DNA from: Filosporella fistucella
Lineage: Eukaryota; Ascomycota; Leotiomycetes; Helotiales
Length of the DNA: 64,000 bases
Direction of reading: 5' to 3'
Assembly (NCBI GenBank): GCA_030077755.1
Contig: JAQJZZ010000018.1
Span: 1,178,001 to 1,242,000 of the forward strand
Shown here: one piece after another, positions 23,801 through 34,700 of the stretch
How positions within the stretch are numbered: the first letter of the stretch is position 1
How the letters are laid out: each line of letters opens with the position of its first letter
Made by a program: the position numbers and the translations under genes
Notes under the pieces: model-generated
Told to the model about the DNA's origin: nothing
Database searches by the model: none
Seen by the model: only the letters and a program-made list of their open reading frames with translations

Positions 23801-24399
23801 ATCTCGTGCTTCATCCCAAGTCTTGGTGTAGGGGAACTCCTTGGCTGGAGCAGCAATCATCGTCTTCCATGATGGTATGGCAAGAATGCGGACCTCAACG
23901 CTTCTCGAAATCTCGACAGCCACATGCTTTTGAGAGCTAGCATATATGACTGTCTTACAATTCAATGCTTCAAGCAATGAAAGAGTATTTGCAATTGAGT
24001 TCCGGGTAGAAGGCAGTAACACCTTTCTTGAACATTTCATACCACCAAACTGGATAGCCCAATATCTGAAGTCGTTTTCTCCCTATATATATACTCTAGA
24101 TTAGTGAACCGGCCATGCTTGCCTTGAAGCAAAGTACCAACCAAGTATGCTACCGTTTCGAATACCACATTTGTTGGAACATTCTCTACCAGCCAGTGTG
24201 CCATGAAATCTACAGCATGTGCTACATCTCCAATTGAGACATAAGTGAATCCCTTAGATATATTTGCGGATTTTGCCATCATTCCGACAACTGTTACAGG
24301 GTTTTCAGCCGCACTTGCATCAATGACCTGAGGAAGGAGCCTGTGCCCATAATGGATATTACTTTCCAAATTCATGGCTCCTATCTCGTCTGTTCCCAT
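20862..24399 (-). CDS. NRPS-like enzyme, adenylation-thiolation-reductase (A-T-R)
   Basis: Seven inferred exons (24399-24142, 24082-23764, 23680-23519, 23475-23257, 23201-22582, 22530-21754, 21704-20862) give 1065 aa, the usual size of fungal A-T-R carboxylic acid reductases. Adenylation: HTSGSTG core (A3) across intron 2, IYGQTE (A5), KGRKDDTIVLSNAEKFNP (A7/A8) and the A10 lysine in RAGKGTIM across intron 5. Carrier: DNVDFFELGFDSLRAARLL with the phosphopantetheinyl Ser. Reductase: NAD(P)H motif LTGSTGSLGAQ, IHNAWKV|DFNHAV across intron 6, FVSSIAAVG and the YGESK active site. It should activate a carboxylic acid, load it as a thioester and reduce it to an aldehyde or alcohol; the substrate is unknown. 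It lacks the size and layout of LYS2. Intron 1 uses a weak donor, GTTGGT. It is divergent from an SDR. Confidence 0.93.
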
Positions 24400-25472
24400 T
24401 GTGTTTGATCTCTAGCCCTGCAAACAGAGACTATGGAGGATGTAAAGTAACTGAAGTTTCGGTGTAAAAGAATTGTCGATTGTATGACAAGTTCCCAAAG
24501 CGAGCTCCAACCTGAAAACCGTTGGCACGCCTATATATAGTCATTGTGCCTTGAAGAGGGGGGCTCCGAAAATTGAACCATAGCTGGCATAAATGGAAAC
24601 AGGTATGAAAATACTCAACTGCAGATGTAAGCATGAGGCACAATATTCATGGTTCCACCAGGTCATCCTTGGCTCCTCCGAACTATTCTGGTAATGAAGT
24701 CCAGTGAGACCTAAGACGCAGCTTAGGCTAAAGAGTACGGGGGTGTCTACTTTTGCTTGGAACTACAAATTTTCCATATGGCGCCTGCAAAATTTGAACG
24801 AAGTACCTTTGGATTTGAATTCCCATGTAGAACTGGAAGTTTCTTGGTCGTGATTGGTGACATTATCCGAGCTGTCAACTTCTAGGATATATGTCTCTGC
24901 AGCACACTTATCTTTTCCCATTCTCCCTATAGCATTTCATGATAACCGGAGATAACGTGTATAATCCATGTCGACCAAATCACACCCTCAGCTGGCATTC
25001 TACCTAAGCCACACGGACGATTGAAGCAAGTCTGACTTGGGCTTTGCTCGGTCCGTCCCGAAGCTTATATCGACTAACAACCTCGGATTCTTCCGACTTG
25101 CTTCACCATTTCTGGTTCACTAGCAATACATTGGATGAGTAACATTACTACATACCAGTGATCTCGCATTAGAGGATGTGAGGAAGACATGTAGTCATGT
25201 GACAATCCTGTCCACGGCGAGTCGCAACTTTATCTTCATAATACCGTTAATTCCGGAACAGACCAGAATGCCCATTCCCTGAAACCTGCCGATACGTTTT
25301 AGTCGCGCCGGATTTAACACCAGATCGGGTCTTTCCTAAACACTTTGACCGATATACTGTTCTTGCGTCTCATGTATAAGTATCGAAGGTTCTCCATTAT
25401 GGATGGAAATTTGGAAAGCAAATGCGTCAGGAACATTGCCCAGCTCTTACCTACTCTCATATCCTAAGAAAA
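24400..25472. promoter_or_regulatory. Divergent promoter, NRPS-like / SDR
   Basis: A 1.07-kb spacer between the two start codons, so one region serves both genes. A CTATATATAG palindrome at 24531-24540 lies about 130 bp before the NRPS-like start. TATAAG at 25375-25380 lies about 95 bp before the SDR start. Shared regulation is likely but inferred. Confidence 0.55.
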
Positions 25473-26543
25473 ATGTCCGACATGTCGTCCACAAATAATC
25501 GCTATACAGCAGCTCACAAAGATCCCCAAGGCGAGGGTGATTCTCGTCCCACGGCTCTCCAGATCATCCAGGATGAAGGCTTGCTGAACAAGATGACTGA
25601 CAAAGTTATGATCGTCACCGGATCATCTTCGGGCATTGGAGTAGAGACAGTTCGAGCATTGCATGCTACAGGTGCCCATATCTTCATGCAAGTCCGTGAC
25701 ACGAAAAAAGGGCAGGAGGTCTTGGAAGATATCCTCGCAACTAGTCAAGGGACTGGGAAATTGGAGCTGCTTGAGATGGAACTAGCTTCGTTCGAGTCCA
25801 TTAAGACAGGCGTCGCTGCATTCTTAAAGAGGAGTGACAGACTCAATGTACTAGTCAACAATGCAGGTAACTGAAATGTATATCATCAAGCTATCAGAGA
25901 CGTAACTGACCTCAAAACAGGAATAAGGAATCCACCAGAAGGCACAACGGCCGAAGGATTCGAGACGCAATTTGGCACTAACCATCTCGGTCACTTTCTT
26001 CTCTTCCAGCTTCTCCGCCCAACTCTAATCGCCTCGAGCACACCTACCTTCAACTCTCGCGTCGTCAACGTGACATCTGGCTCCCATCGAAAATCACCTA
26101 TGATCTTCGACAACCTCAATCTCAAGGATATTTATGATCCCCGACTCGGATATGCTCAGTCGAAAACAGCAAATATCCTCATGGCTAATCAGATTGAGCG
26201 GTTATATGCTGCGCAAGGGCTTCATGGTCTCTCTGTCAGCCCGGGCGCTATTATCAGTAGAGCACAAAGACATGATGACCCAAAGCAGTTGGAAGCAATG
26301 TTGCCGAAAATCAAACATATCTTGAAGAACACCTCACAAGGAGCCGCAACAACTGTTTGGGCTGCAGTGGCAAAGGAGCTGGAAGGAAGAGGTGCCTTAT
26401 ATCTGGAGGATTGTGAAATTGCCCAAGAGGCTGTGGGGGATGAAATGTTGACTGGTGGTTATGCTCCACATGCTTTTGATAAAGTAGCAGAAGAGAGGCT
26501 TTGGGAGGTTAGCTGTGGTATGGTTAGGACGACAGCTGCATAA
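25473..26543 (+). CDS. Short-chain dehydrogenase/reductase (retinol-dehydrogenase/WWOX-like)
   Basis: NAD(P)H-dependent oxidoreductase of 338 aa from exons 25473-25866 and 25921-26543. The intron (GTAACT..AAACAG) joins LVNNAG|IRNPPEG. An upstream in-frame ATG at 25422 would add 17 residues; I prefer 25473, which sits after an A-rich AAGAAAA leader. SDR signatures: the cofactor motif VTGSSSGIG, NNAG, NVTSGSH with the catalytic Ser, and YAQSK with the catalytic Tyr and Lys. The layout resembles fungal retinol-dehydrogenase-like SDRs acting on alcohols, aldehydes or ketones. It is divergent from the A-T-R reductase, so it could process that enzyme's aldehyde or alcohol product. This pathway link is inferred from position only. 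Confidence 0.92.
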
Positions 26544-26962
26544 ATGCTTGTTAAAAAAAAGTAACAGTACTGGCAGAGAATTAACAAACGACATACTGGA
26601 GAAGAAACTCGCTGTATGCTGCATAAGAGAAAAAAGTGTAGGAGAGAAAGAGACTGCATATGTCTCGTGAGCTGCGTTTGATTACAACGTGATCTTTCCT
26701 CCCATTAACGAAGTAATTCCAGCCTTGGATGGTGGTGCACTTTCCTCCCGAAACGATTTGCAGCACCATGCACAATCTTGGCCCTAGCAGTAATGAGAAT
26801 TTTAGAGCTGCCCGGATGTATGTGCCTCCCCTCCTCATAAGTCGCTCTTAAAATTCCCCGCCACAACAGTAAGTTGTTCTGAAATCAAACCCCCATCGCC
26901 TCAAATATTTGTACACCCTTCTTATTCGTACATCCCGCTCCTATTCATACACATCATTCACT
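26544..26962. other. Convergent intergenic region
   Basis: About 420 bp between the 3' ends of the SDR and COQ3. I see only 3' flank sequence and no gene. Confidence 0.6.
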
Positions 26963-27808
26963 CTATAAGTCCTTCCTGATCCCAAAAAAGTAATTCCCCA
27001 CCTTCTCACTCCCGGATATCTCTTTCCAGCCCAGCCCGGGAACATACACAACCCCCATAACCCTAGGACTATTCCACCCTCTCTCCCTCAGGAAATACCC
27101 CCTTAGTTCATCTTCATTAATATATTTATCCCAATCGTGGGTTCCCCTTGGTACAATCCTCGCTATGTCCTCAGCTACCACTTTGGTAGTCAACCAGCTC
27201 ATCCACGTTCTTGCTATAGTGCTCATGACGATCCAACCACCAGGTTTCACAAAGGGCGCGCAGATATCGAGGAATTCGGATGGGTGAGTGATGTGCTCGA
27301 TTACTTCGAACAGGGAGAGAACATCATACTGTTCTTCCACCGACGTGGGTTTTGGGAGTCCTTCAATGGATGTATTTAGATATGTCAGTTTCCCAGCCAG
27401 CGCAGGATCCTGTCGCATATGTCCTTTTGCAACAGCCAGTACCTCAGGTGAGGGATCAATGGCCGTCACACTTCCCGTACTCCCCAGTCTCGCAGCACTC
27501 TCTGCGAATATGCCCCCTCCACACCCAATATCCAGGATTCGAAGGCTGGAAGTCGGCGGTGGATCAGGCTGCGAGGCATGACAGGTACGGATGAAATCAT
27601 GGCGAAGAGGATTCATAAGATGTAGCAATCGTGAAGAACCGTGCGGATCCCACCATGTTGAAGCTAGAGCATTGAAATGCGATACCTCTTCAGGGTTGAC
27701 AGAAGAAGTGGTGCTCTGACACCTGAATTGATTCCGTACGAATCGCGGCGCAGTCCGTAGAAGAAGATTGAGATTCCGAATTGATGTTTGGCGTAAAGGA
27801 ACAGCCAT
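26963..27808 (-). CDS. COQ3: Ubiquinone biosynthesis O-methyltransferase, mitochondrial
   Basis: SAM-dependent methyltransferase that catalyses both O-methylation steps of coenzyme Q synthesis in the mitochondrial matrix. Single exon, 281 aa, ATG at 27808. The N-terminus is basic and hydroxylated (MAVPLRQTSIRNLNLLLRTA.., residues 1-30), a typical mitochondrial presequence. The family-specific HFNALASTWWDPHG follows, then the SAM motif ILDIGCGGG (residues 91-99), the acidic residue of AIDPS, FEVIEHITHP, and the conserved late block GTHDWDKYINEDEL. Length and motif order match COQ3 and its bacterial homologue UbiG. It is divergent from RIB3 across 470 bp. Confidence 0.96.
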   Translation of the reverse strand: MAVPLRQTSIRNLNLLLRTAPRFVRNQFRCQSTTSSVNPEEVSHFNALASTWWDPHGSSRLLHLMNPLRHDFIRTCHASQPDPPPTSSLRILDIGCGGGIFAESAARLGSTGSVTAIDPSPEVLAVAKGHMRQDPALAGKLTYLNTSIEGLPKPTSVEEQYDVLSLFEVIEHITHPSEFLDICAPFVKPGGWIVMSTIARTWMSWLTTKVVAEDIARIVPRGTHDWDKYINEDELRGYFLRERGWNSPRVMGVVYVPGLGWKEISGSEKVGNYFFGIRKDL

Positions 27809-28278
27809 TTCGAGCCAATATCAAGCACGGTAATTCGGCGTCACGAAAGCTCTTTTTCGGATGGATGATGGGATTGCCTCGGACTCGCCAGATCAGATGT
27901 CTCAGCGTTTGTCGTGCTGACAAGGAAATTCTTTGGGCTGCCGTAAGCACGCCAAATAGGTCAGGCCTCGGCACTAGGGAAGATGCCGTGCTGCATTGGT
28001 CCCTGCAAATCGCCCGTCATGTAATCATCCTGAAGACCATCCCATTATTCGGGTCCCGGAATTTTGTGAACCTTTAAAACTCTGTACATCTGTTCTTTAC
28101 TTCCCAATTTACATTTCACTTTCTGGATACCCTCACGTTTTGCGATCCTATACTTGTATTTTGCCAAATAGCTGAAAAATCGGAACTTCAGACCCCGCAG
28201 TGGTGCAATTGAAGCGGGGCAATTTTTCAAGAAAGGTTGGAAAAAGAGTCATAACGACTCTAGACTACTGAGCCAGCC
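27809..28278. promoter_or_regulatory. Divergent promoter, COQ3 / RIB3
   Basis: 470-bp spacer between oppositely transcribed COQ3 and RIB3 starts, so it should carry both promoters. I saw no specific binding motif I can name. Confidence 0.55.
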
Positions 28279-29060
28279 ATGCCTGCCTCTGAGGTCGCAC
28301 AGGAATTCGACTCGATAGAAGATACAATACAAGCCTTCAGTAAGCCAGATCTCAATCCCAATCAATTCCGAGGTAATTGGCGTCCATTTCGGGATTCTGG
28401 CTGATATGCGGCGCAGAAAATGGAGAGTTCATAGTTGTCCTGGACGACCTGTCTCGCGAGAATGAAGGCGATTTGATTATCGCAGCGTCAGATATGACGA
28501 CCGAGAAGATGGCCTTCATGGTCCGGTACACATCTGGCTTGATTTGCACACCTATGCCACCAGCTCTGACCAAGAAGTTGGATCTACCTCAGATGGTGAC
28601 TAGTAATGAGGATCCAAACCGGACAGCGTATACGATTTCAATTGATACCAATTCGGATGAGACGAGCACGGGGATTAGTGCACATGATAGAGCGTTGACT
28701 TGCAGGACGCTGGCGAGCAAGACAGCTACGAAAGACAGCTTCCGCAGACCAGGTCATGTATTCCCATTGAGGGCCAGGGAAGGTGGTGTGAGGGAGAGAA
28801 CTGGACATACGGAGGCAGCAGTGGAGTTCTGTAGGCTGGCTGGAAAGCCACCTGTGGGAGTGATCTGTGAGATGGTCGAGGATGGGGAGCAGATTGCTGG
28901 GCAGACGATAATGCGTGAGCCGGGGATGATGCGAAGGGACGGGTGTTTAGCATTTGGCAAGAAATGGGGATTGAAGGTTTGTACGATAGAAGATTTGGTT
29001 GCGTATGTTGAGAAGACGGAGGGTAAGTTGGTGAAGCATGCCACCAATGGTTCCTCATGA
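28279..29060 (+). CDS. RIB3: 3,4-dihydroxy-2-butanone 4-phosphate synthase
   Basis: Riboflavin pathway enzyme that converts ribulose 5-phosphate to 3,4-dihydroxy-2-butanone 4-phosphate and formate. Inferred exons 28279-28339 and 28417-29060 give 234 aa. The intron (GTAAGC..GCGCAG, 77 nt) joins the short start MPASEVAQEFDSIEDTIQAF to KNGEFIVVLDD. Signatures: RENEGDL (residues 34-40, metal and substrate binding), the disordered-loop region after TSGLIC, GISAHDRALT, and the RPGHVFPLRAREGGVRERTGHTEAAVE block. It is monofunctional: no GTP cyclohydrolase II domain follows, as in other fungi. Its product leads to FMN and FAD. Confidence 0.96.
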
Positions 29061-30614
29061 ATAGCATTTTTTGGTAGCATGAAAAGGGATTTTGGTGTAC
29101 AGTGCAAGACAGTTGCTGCAGTATTTTGAGACGTTACTTTTTGCAAACGGATCTTCCTGGTATTTCCTGCCATTCCTTGATACTGCTAAGAATTCTCAGT
29201 ATTTTCATCAAAATCAATTTTCACTTTCCAAAAAATTATCACAACGGGATAAACTGATAATCCATCTATTTCTCTGCTTTTATACTCGTCCAAGCCAATC
29301 AGAGAGATCCAAAGTGACCGAATATGAAGAGTAATCAAAATTTAAATTCAAAACCAATAGAACTAATCATACAACCCATCAAATTTCGCGTTCAGAACCT
29401 CATTTTCAACAAAATCTCCTCCTAAAGCATGTGAAATCATCCGTTTGCATGTCTTCAAAACTAATATAAACAAATATACTTCTTATTTGCTTGTATTTGT
29501 TTTCTTTATACATAACAGAAACATACATATATTAATCCAGTAAATCGGTTGACAGCAGTTCAGTCCAATATGCCTCAGTACCACATACGTGTGATATACT
29601 CCTATAAATACTACCGATATACGTACTAGATAAGATATACACTAATAAGATTCACGACATGCAACACCGGACACAATATACTAAACCACAATATCACGCA
29701 ACGAGCTGGGATCCGAAGTTAGAAGGCGGAAACAGCATTCTGGATCATTGGGTTACAAAATCTTGTAACAGGGAACGTAAACACACTCTCGTATAGCAAG
29801 AGCAGGTGTGAATTATGTCTGAGGTCTAGATTTCAAAGAGCTGCGCTTCTTTTCCGGTGTCATGCCATGAGAAAGCCGCATCCAGAACGCAAAAGCACCT
29901 CGTAACAGGCTCAAAAGCAACGGTGGGAAAAAAAGGCAATCATGTATTGAAGCACCATCAGGAGACGATAACATTTCACTTTCACATTCAAACCAAGGTT
30001 CCTCTATTCAGATGATCAATAAATTCATCGCTCACTACTCATATAATAACAAAGCAAATCGACCCCTCATAAAGCTCGCATAATCTACAGTAATAGCAGC
30101 CACTGCGAACCAGTCCAGTCCAGTTCGGCCAAAAGTCTATCGCTCACTCGCTAATAATTCCACCGCCACCCAAAAAAAAAAGAAAATAGCCACCTCCCCA
30201 AAAGCAAATGCAGAGAAAAAGGCCTGACATCATAAGCATCATAACCCTGCAGCTTTTGTTTGCACTATCTTCTTCGACTCATGTAAATGCTCCAAGGCCG
30301 TGTATCAGACTGGTTCTAGTTATGCCCCAAGCAAAAGGAAAATACGAGAAAGTTAAATTTAAAGGAAAGTAGTTCGAGGTATGTACGCCGAATGCTCGAA
30401 GGTGCTGTCGACCTATATACTTGCGCATGCTATGCCCCGAGAACGCCCAGTGAGAGTATAATGAGATAGTGCCTAGGCAGAGATGAAATGTAATGTACAG
30501 GGTATCAGACACATTCGTGACGGAAGGAAAGTGTTTTGTCTTTTCGAAACTCTCTTCGAAGACCAGCACAAAGTCATACAAGAGGGAATGGCAATGATGT
30601 TGTCCATTCGGTCC
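29061..30614. other. AT-rich convergent interval
   Basis: About 1.55 kb between the 3' ends of RIB3 and the C2H2 factor. I see no coding sequence. Part probably forms the 3' UTR of the C2H2 factor. There is an A run at about 30172-30188. Confidence 0.55.
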
Positions 30615-32069
30615 CTATTGTGCTGCGGTCCACATCTCATTCATTCTTGGCTTGATATCGTATGAATCCGGCTCTTGACTTTGAGGTCTCCTGAGATTTG
30701 AATTCGGGTAGTACATCTGTTGGCCCATACCAGAGCCATATGGATCGGGATCTGGGTAGACATAACCATTGCTTTGAGATGGCGAAGGCATATTATTTTG
30801 GGAAGGTGATTGCCAGCCGACACTGCTCATATGAGGACTACCGCTTGCGCTGCCAGCTGACTGTCGCTGTTCCATGTTTGCGGGCGGTTCCAGAATAGAT
30901 GGTGGACCGTAACCAGTAGGATGAGAAGTCGGTCGCATACCTTGAGCAAAAGCCGTGGTGGATGGAGGTTGTTGAGCTTGCATGTGATACTCTCCGCGGA
31001 GATGGCCTGGCAATGGACTATTGCTCATGTATGAATATTCTCCAGGATGTCGGTGCATGCCATTGAGAGGCGCAAGTTCAGAATTTGGCGAAGCAGAAAG
31101 ATTTCTCTGGCCGGGCGATGGTGTCGACATCGGTGATCCATTATTCGAATATTGCTCTCCATCAGAACGTGTTCGTCCACTTCGGTTGTTGTTTCCACCC
31201 AAAGTTGCCAGTGCTGCTGCGGTGGCTGCAGCGGCTTCCTCAACGGTACCAGTATGGTGATTTTGATGACGAGTCAAAGTTGTTCGGCGAGTAAACGTCT
31301 TTTGACAGTCTGCATAAGGGCACTTGTAAGGTCTTTTGCCAGAATGAATGCGACGATGTCTTGCAAGGGAGCTTGAATCACTGAAAGGCTGCATTGAATT
31401 AGCTTGTGTATTTTAGAAGGTGGTGGATTGTACCTTGCCACATCGTTCGCACATGTGAGGCTTTTCGCCAGTATGTACTCTCATATGGACAGTCAAGGCT
31501 GAGCGCTGAATAAATTGCTTGCCACATCCAGGATGCTCGCAAACATGAGGCCGCACACCACTGTGAATACGTTCTGACATCATGGTCAGTCGATTTCGCG
31601 TCAATATTCTTTGAAGAGACTTACCGTGACGAGCCAAATCACTTCTCCTCGCAAACCCTTTGCCACAAGAACTGCAAGGGAAAGCTTTCTGCACACCATC
31701 TCCCGACTGTCTCGCTGGCCGGGTATTTTCTTGCTGAATCATGCCGCTATCAAAGTTTGCTTCAGGACGGTATGGCTGTTGTAACATCGGAATTGAGCCC
31801 TGCATGGCAGCTGTGGGGGAAGGGTACCGCATCGCGTTGGGAGCACCATTCATGCCATTCAGTTGGCCAAACCTGGGTCCCGAATACCGTGAGTGCTCCG
31901 AGTCGTGAGGCGAGTTTCCTCTCTCTGATCCAGTATCAGACATTGGCATGCTATTAGCTTGAGATATAGAATGGAGTAGGTGCAAATCATGTGCTGCTCC
32001 ATTTGCAGCAGCTACAGCAGCAGCGCCTTTAGGACCACCCTTCGAGTTGACAATTTGCTTGATATCCAT
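30615..32069 (-). CDS. C2H2 zinc-finger transcription factor (four fingers)
   Basis: Nuclear DNA-binding protein of 452 aa from exons 32069-31625, 31573-31434 and 31388-30615. Both introns fall within the finger array and are short (51 and 45 nt; GTAAGT..TGTCAG and GTACAA..ATGCAG). Joining gives four tandem fingers at about residues 130-240. Finger 1 starts [10 protein letters not shown], finger 2 [12 protein letters not shown], finger 3 [10 protein letters not shown] and finger 4 [12 protein letters not shown], with the usual HTGEKPH and HSGKRPY linkers. The first 125 residues are Ala/Ser/Asn-rich ([15 protein letters not shown]), and the last 200 are Pro/Ser/Gln/Met-rich, a typical activation region. 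The target is unknown. A 12.3-kb gene-free region lies upstream, suggesting a long leader or complex regulation. Confidence 0.93.
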
Positions 32070-34015
32070 GATTGAAGGATGGAGGTTTTTGTGTATTCAA
32101 ATGGGAGAGTTGGGAAGGAGAAGGTTATAGGGAGGTTCGAACGCTTGGATCAGGCGTTCGTCCAACTTTGCGAGTCTGATGTTGGGAATCTGGTTTTGTG
32201 TCTTGAAGTTGATGCTGTGTCTCGGGTACAAGCCTTTCAAAAGGCTGTCCGCAGTTGTCGAACTGGTCTTTTCACCTCAGAATAGCGGTGATCAAACGCG
32301 ATAAAATGGTGAATTGAGTCGGCGTAGGATAATAACGTGACGAGACTATCGGATCGGAGGTAAAGTTAACAATGTTGGCAAAATGGTGAAGTTTTGGGGG
32401 AATCGGAATTTCTGTGCGCCAAAAATTGTCAGCTGGGGGAAAATGAGGGGATCGAGGCGTAAACTAGGATCGGCACAGTGTTGCTGGGAGGACATCCACA
32501 CCGCCAATTCTGACACGGTGAAAAAAAATATAAGTCAAGAAGTGAAAGTGGGTAGGGTGTGTGTAAACATGCATCAATCCGAACGTGCTCACCTAGTCGA
32601 AGATGACAGAACGGGACCAAATGGGCGTTAGACCGGATTTTGCAGCTTCAACGATATCCGCCAATGTGGGTGCTGGAATCGTGGGGCGGGAATGTCAACG
32701 CACGGGCACCGAGCCGCCGGTTAAAATTGGGTTGTCTTTTTCTTTTACGACTTGAAACCCTGGGTCTCTCAAATCTTTGTTGCCCAATGCGTCCACGCTG
32801 GCCGAGTCTTATGTCAGGTTCCCACCGAGGGTGTGATATGCGTTTGACCTTGGGCCTGAGGATCCGAGACCGTAGAATTTCTCTCAAATGAAGGAGAAAA
32901 GCTCAAGTATGTGACTGATGGCTCTTTTTGGGCCTATGTCTGAGAAAATAGTAGTGGAACCGGTGCGGAATCCTGCAGTGATTGAGGCACGAGCCAGAGG
33001 TTCGTCTGATGAAGTGATGTATCGAAAAAGGCAGGCTGGAAATCTAAGCCTAAAGTACCCAACAAAGGTATAGGATCTGAGATCGGGCTTCCTGGCCGTG
33101 TAGAACTTGCGGTGACTCTATTGCGTGCACAAAGAAGTCGCTGCAGCTTCGAGACTCGGGGCCAGGTTGTCGCGCTGGTGAGGAGAACGGGAGAGCCTGT
33201 CCAGCTGGAAGAATAAGGAAGCTTTTATGAAGGATCGCAGACCAAGTGTCTAGCTGTAGGTATCTCGAAGCAAGCGCGATCCTGCTGCTGTAGGAAAGGC
33301 GACGAGGAAAGACACTCGAGTTGGGGCGTTCGGTAGAGAGATTCGTAAAGAGCTCGGAGGGTCTGCCTTCATAAAATACTACTTACCGTTAGCATTCATT
33401 TCGTTTTCAGATTGGGTACATGTTTCAATAGCTACTTGCCGTGAGTTGTTAGGCCTTGAATGGGTTTTCGAGCAAGTCGAGGCTCGAAAATGATGTTAGA
33501 TTTTGGGGTAACACAAGGTCAGGATGCCTCGGAACAAAAGTCGTCAAGGTCCGTCGGTGGATGGACAGGTTTCGAAGGAACCAACGCAACAGTTTCTGGC
33601 GGAAAATTCGGAGTGATGCACCAACGATGGGCAAAATGGAGAGCAGTATTGAGGTTGTCCAGGACGAGTTCGTAGTTTGAACAATGAATGGGGGTTGTCT
33701 GGAGATTTCCACTGGCAGCGTGGGAGTGGGCGTGGGACAGCGATAGGTAGGAAGGGGAATGGTATCGGTCGTGGAAGTGGAATGAGAAAGTTTAGGTTTA
33801 TCAACTTTTTAGTGCCGCAGCCGTGTGTCGGTCAGTTCTTTCTGCCAGGCAAGGAGGTAGGAGGAGGTAGTAGGCGAGGAAGGTGTCAAGTAGGTAAGGT
33901 AAGGTAAGGAAGGTATCGAGGGTATTTCGCAAGTTCTTTATTTTTTGGGGCTGGACGGGCTGGGGGCCTGGCTTGTACTTCTGCTTCTGCTGGTTCTACT
34001 ACTACTAACTTCGTA

Positions 34016-34078
34016 CGAGTACCTACCTACCTATATACCTACCTACCATTTCACACCATACCATACCATACCGTACTC
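34016..34078. repeat. TACC / CCATA microsatellites
   Basis: A tetrameric TACC array (ACCTACCTACC, then again after TATAT) is followed by four CCATA-like units. A purine-rich counterpart (GGTAAGGTAAGG) lies at about 33888-33912, so the two could pair partly. Confidence 0.7.
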
Positions 34079-34385
34079 TGCCCGAATCTGCTCTGGTCTG
34101 CTTCTCGTGCTGCTCCCTCCTGCTTTTGCTGCGTGGGGATCGCCCTACCTGACCCAACTCAAGCCAACCCTGACCCTGACACTTCCATTATCCTGGCCCT
34201 CCCCTTCTTGACCCTTGCCCTGCTTGCCTTACCTTGCCTCCAGCGGAATAAGTTAAACGTGCCTGAGCCAGAGCCTGACTCCGCTAACGCAATCGAGTTC
34301 AAGCCCAAACGTTGCAGACAGGGTGTTGATCCTTTCAAGCGTGGTGGTGGTCCTGGTGGTGGTGGTGTGCCGGTGCCTCGTGGAG

Positions 34386-34512
34386 TGAGAGTGGGAGTGG
34401 CAGACTAGGAGTAAGCAGCGCTGCTGTGAGTGGAATTGGATGTGGAAGTAGACGTCAAAGTGGAAGTGAGAGTGGGAGTAGGAGTGCAAGTGGAATTGAG
34501 AGTGAGAGTGGG
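34386..34512. repeat. Degenerate GTGGAA/GAGAGTGGGAGT hexamer repeat
   Basis: About 125 bp of imperfect purine-rich hexamers (GAGTGAGAGTGGGAGTGG, GTGGAAGTGAGAGTGGGAGT, GAATTGAGAGTGAGAGTGGG). It can be read as V/E dipeptides on the plus strand or S/H dipeptides on the minus strand, but I see this as simple sequence, not protein. A GGTGGTGGT run lies just upstream at about 34343-34366. Confidence 0.7.
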
Positions 34513-34670
34513 TAACATTGGGCAAGGGAGACCAGAGGGCAGTTTGGAGAGCTCGATACCATATCGTTCAACTCATGGCTGGTGGCTGATTGATTTCTGC
34601 GGATGTTGCTTGTGCTGTTGATGCTGGCTGAAGGTGCCGTCGAATAGTGGATGATGTGGACCGCTGGTTG

Positions 34671-34700
34671 ACCTGACCTGACCTAACCTAACCTAACCTG
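34671..34700. repeat. ACCTR pentamer array
   Basis: Six tandem pentamers: ACCTG, ACCTG, ACCTA, ACCTA, ACCTA, ACCTG. It looks telomere-like at a glance, but the period is 5 rather than the 6 of fungal CCCTAA repeats. Confidence 0.75.

Noticed and set aside
34253..34525. His/Ser-rich open frame on the minus strand
   Set aside because: It is the translation of the hexamer simple repeat.
34671..34700. Telomere-like CCTAA repeats
   Set aside because: Period is five, with mixed CCTGA/CCTAA units; fungal telomere repeats are CCCTAA hexamers, and conserved housekeeping genes lie on both sides.
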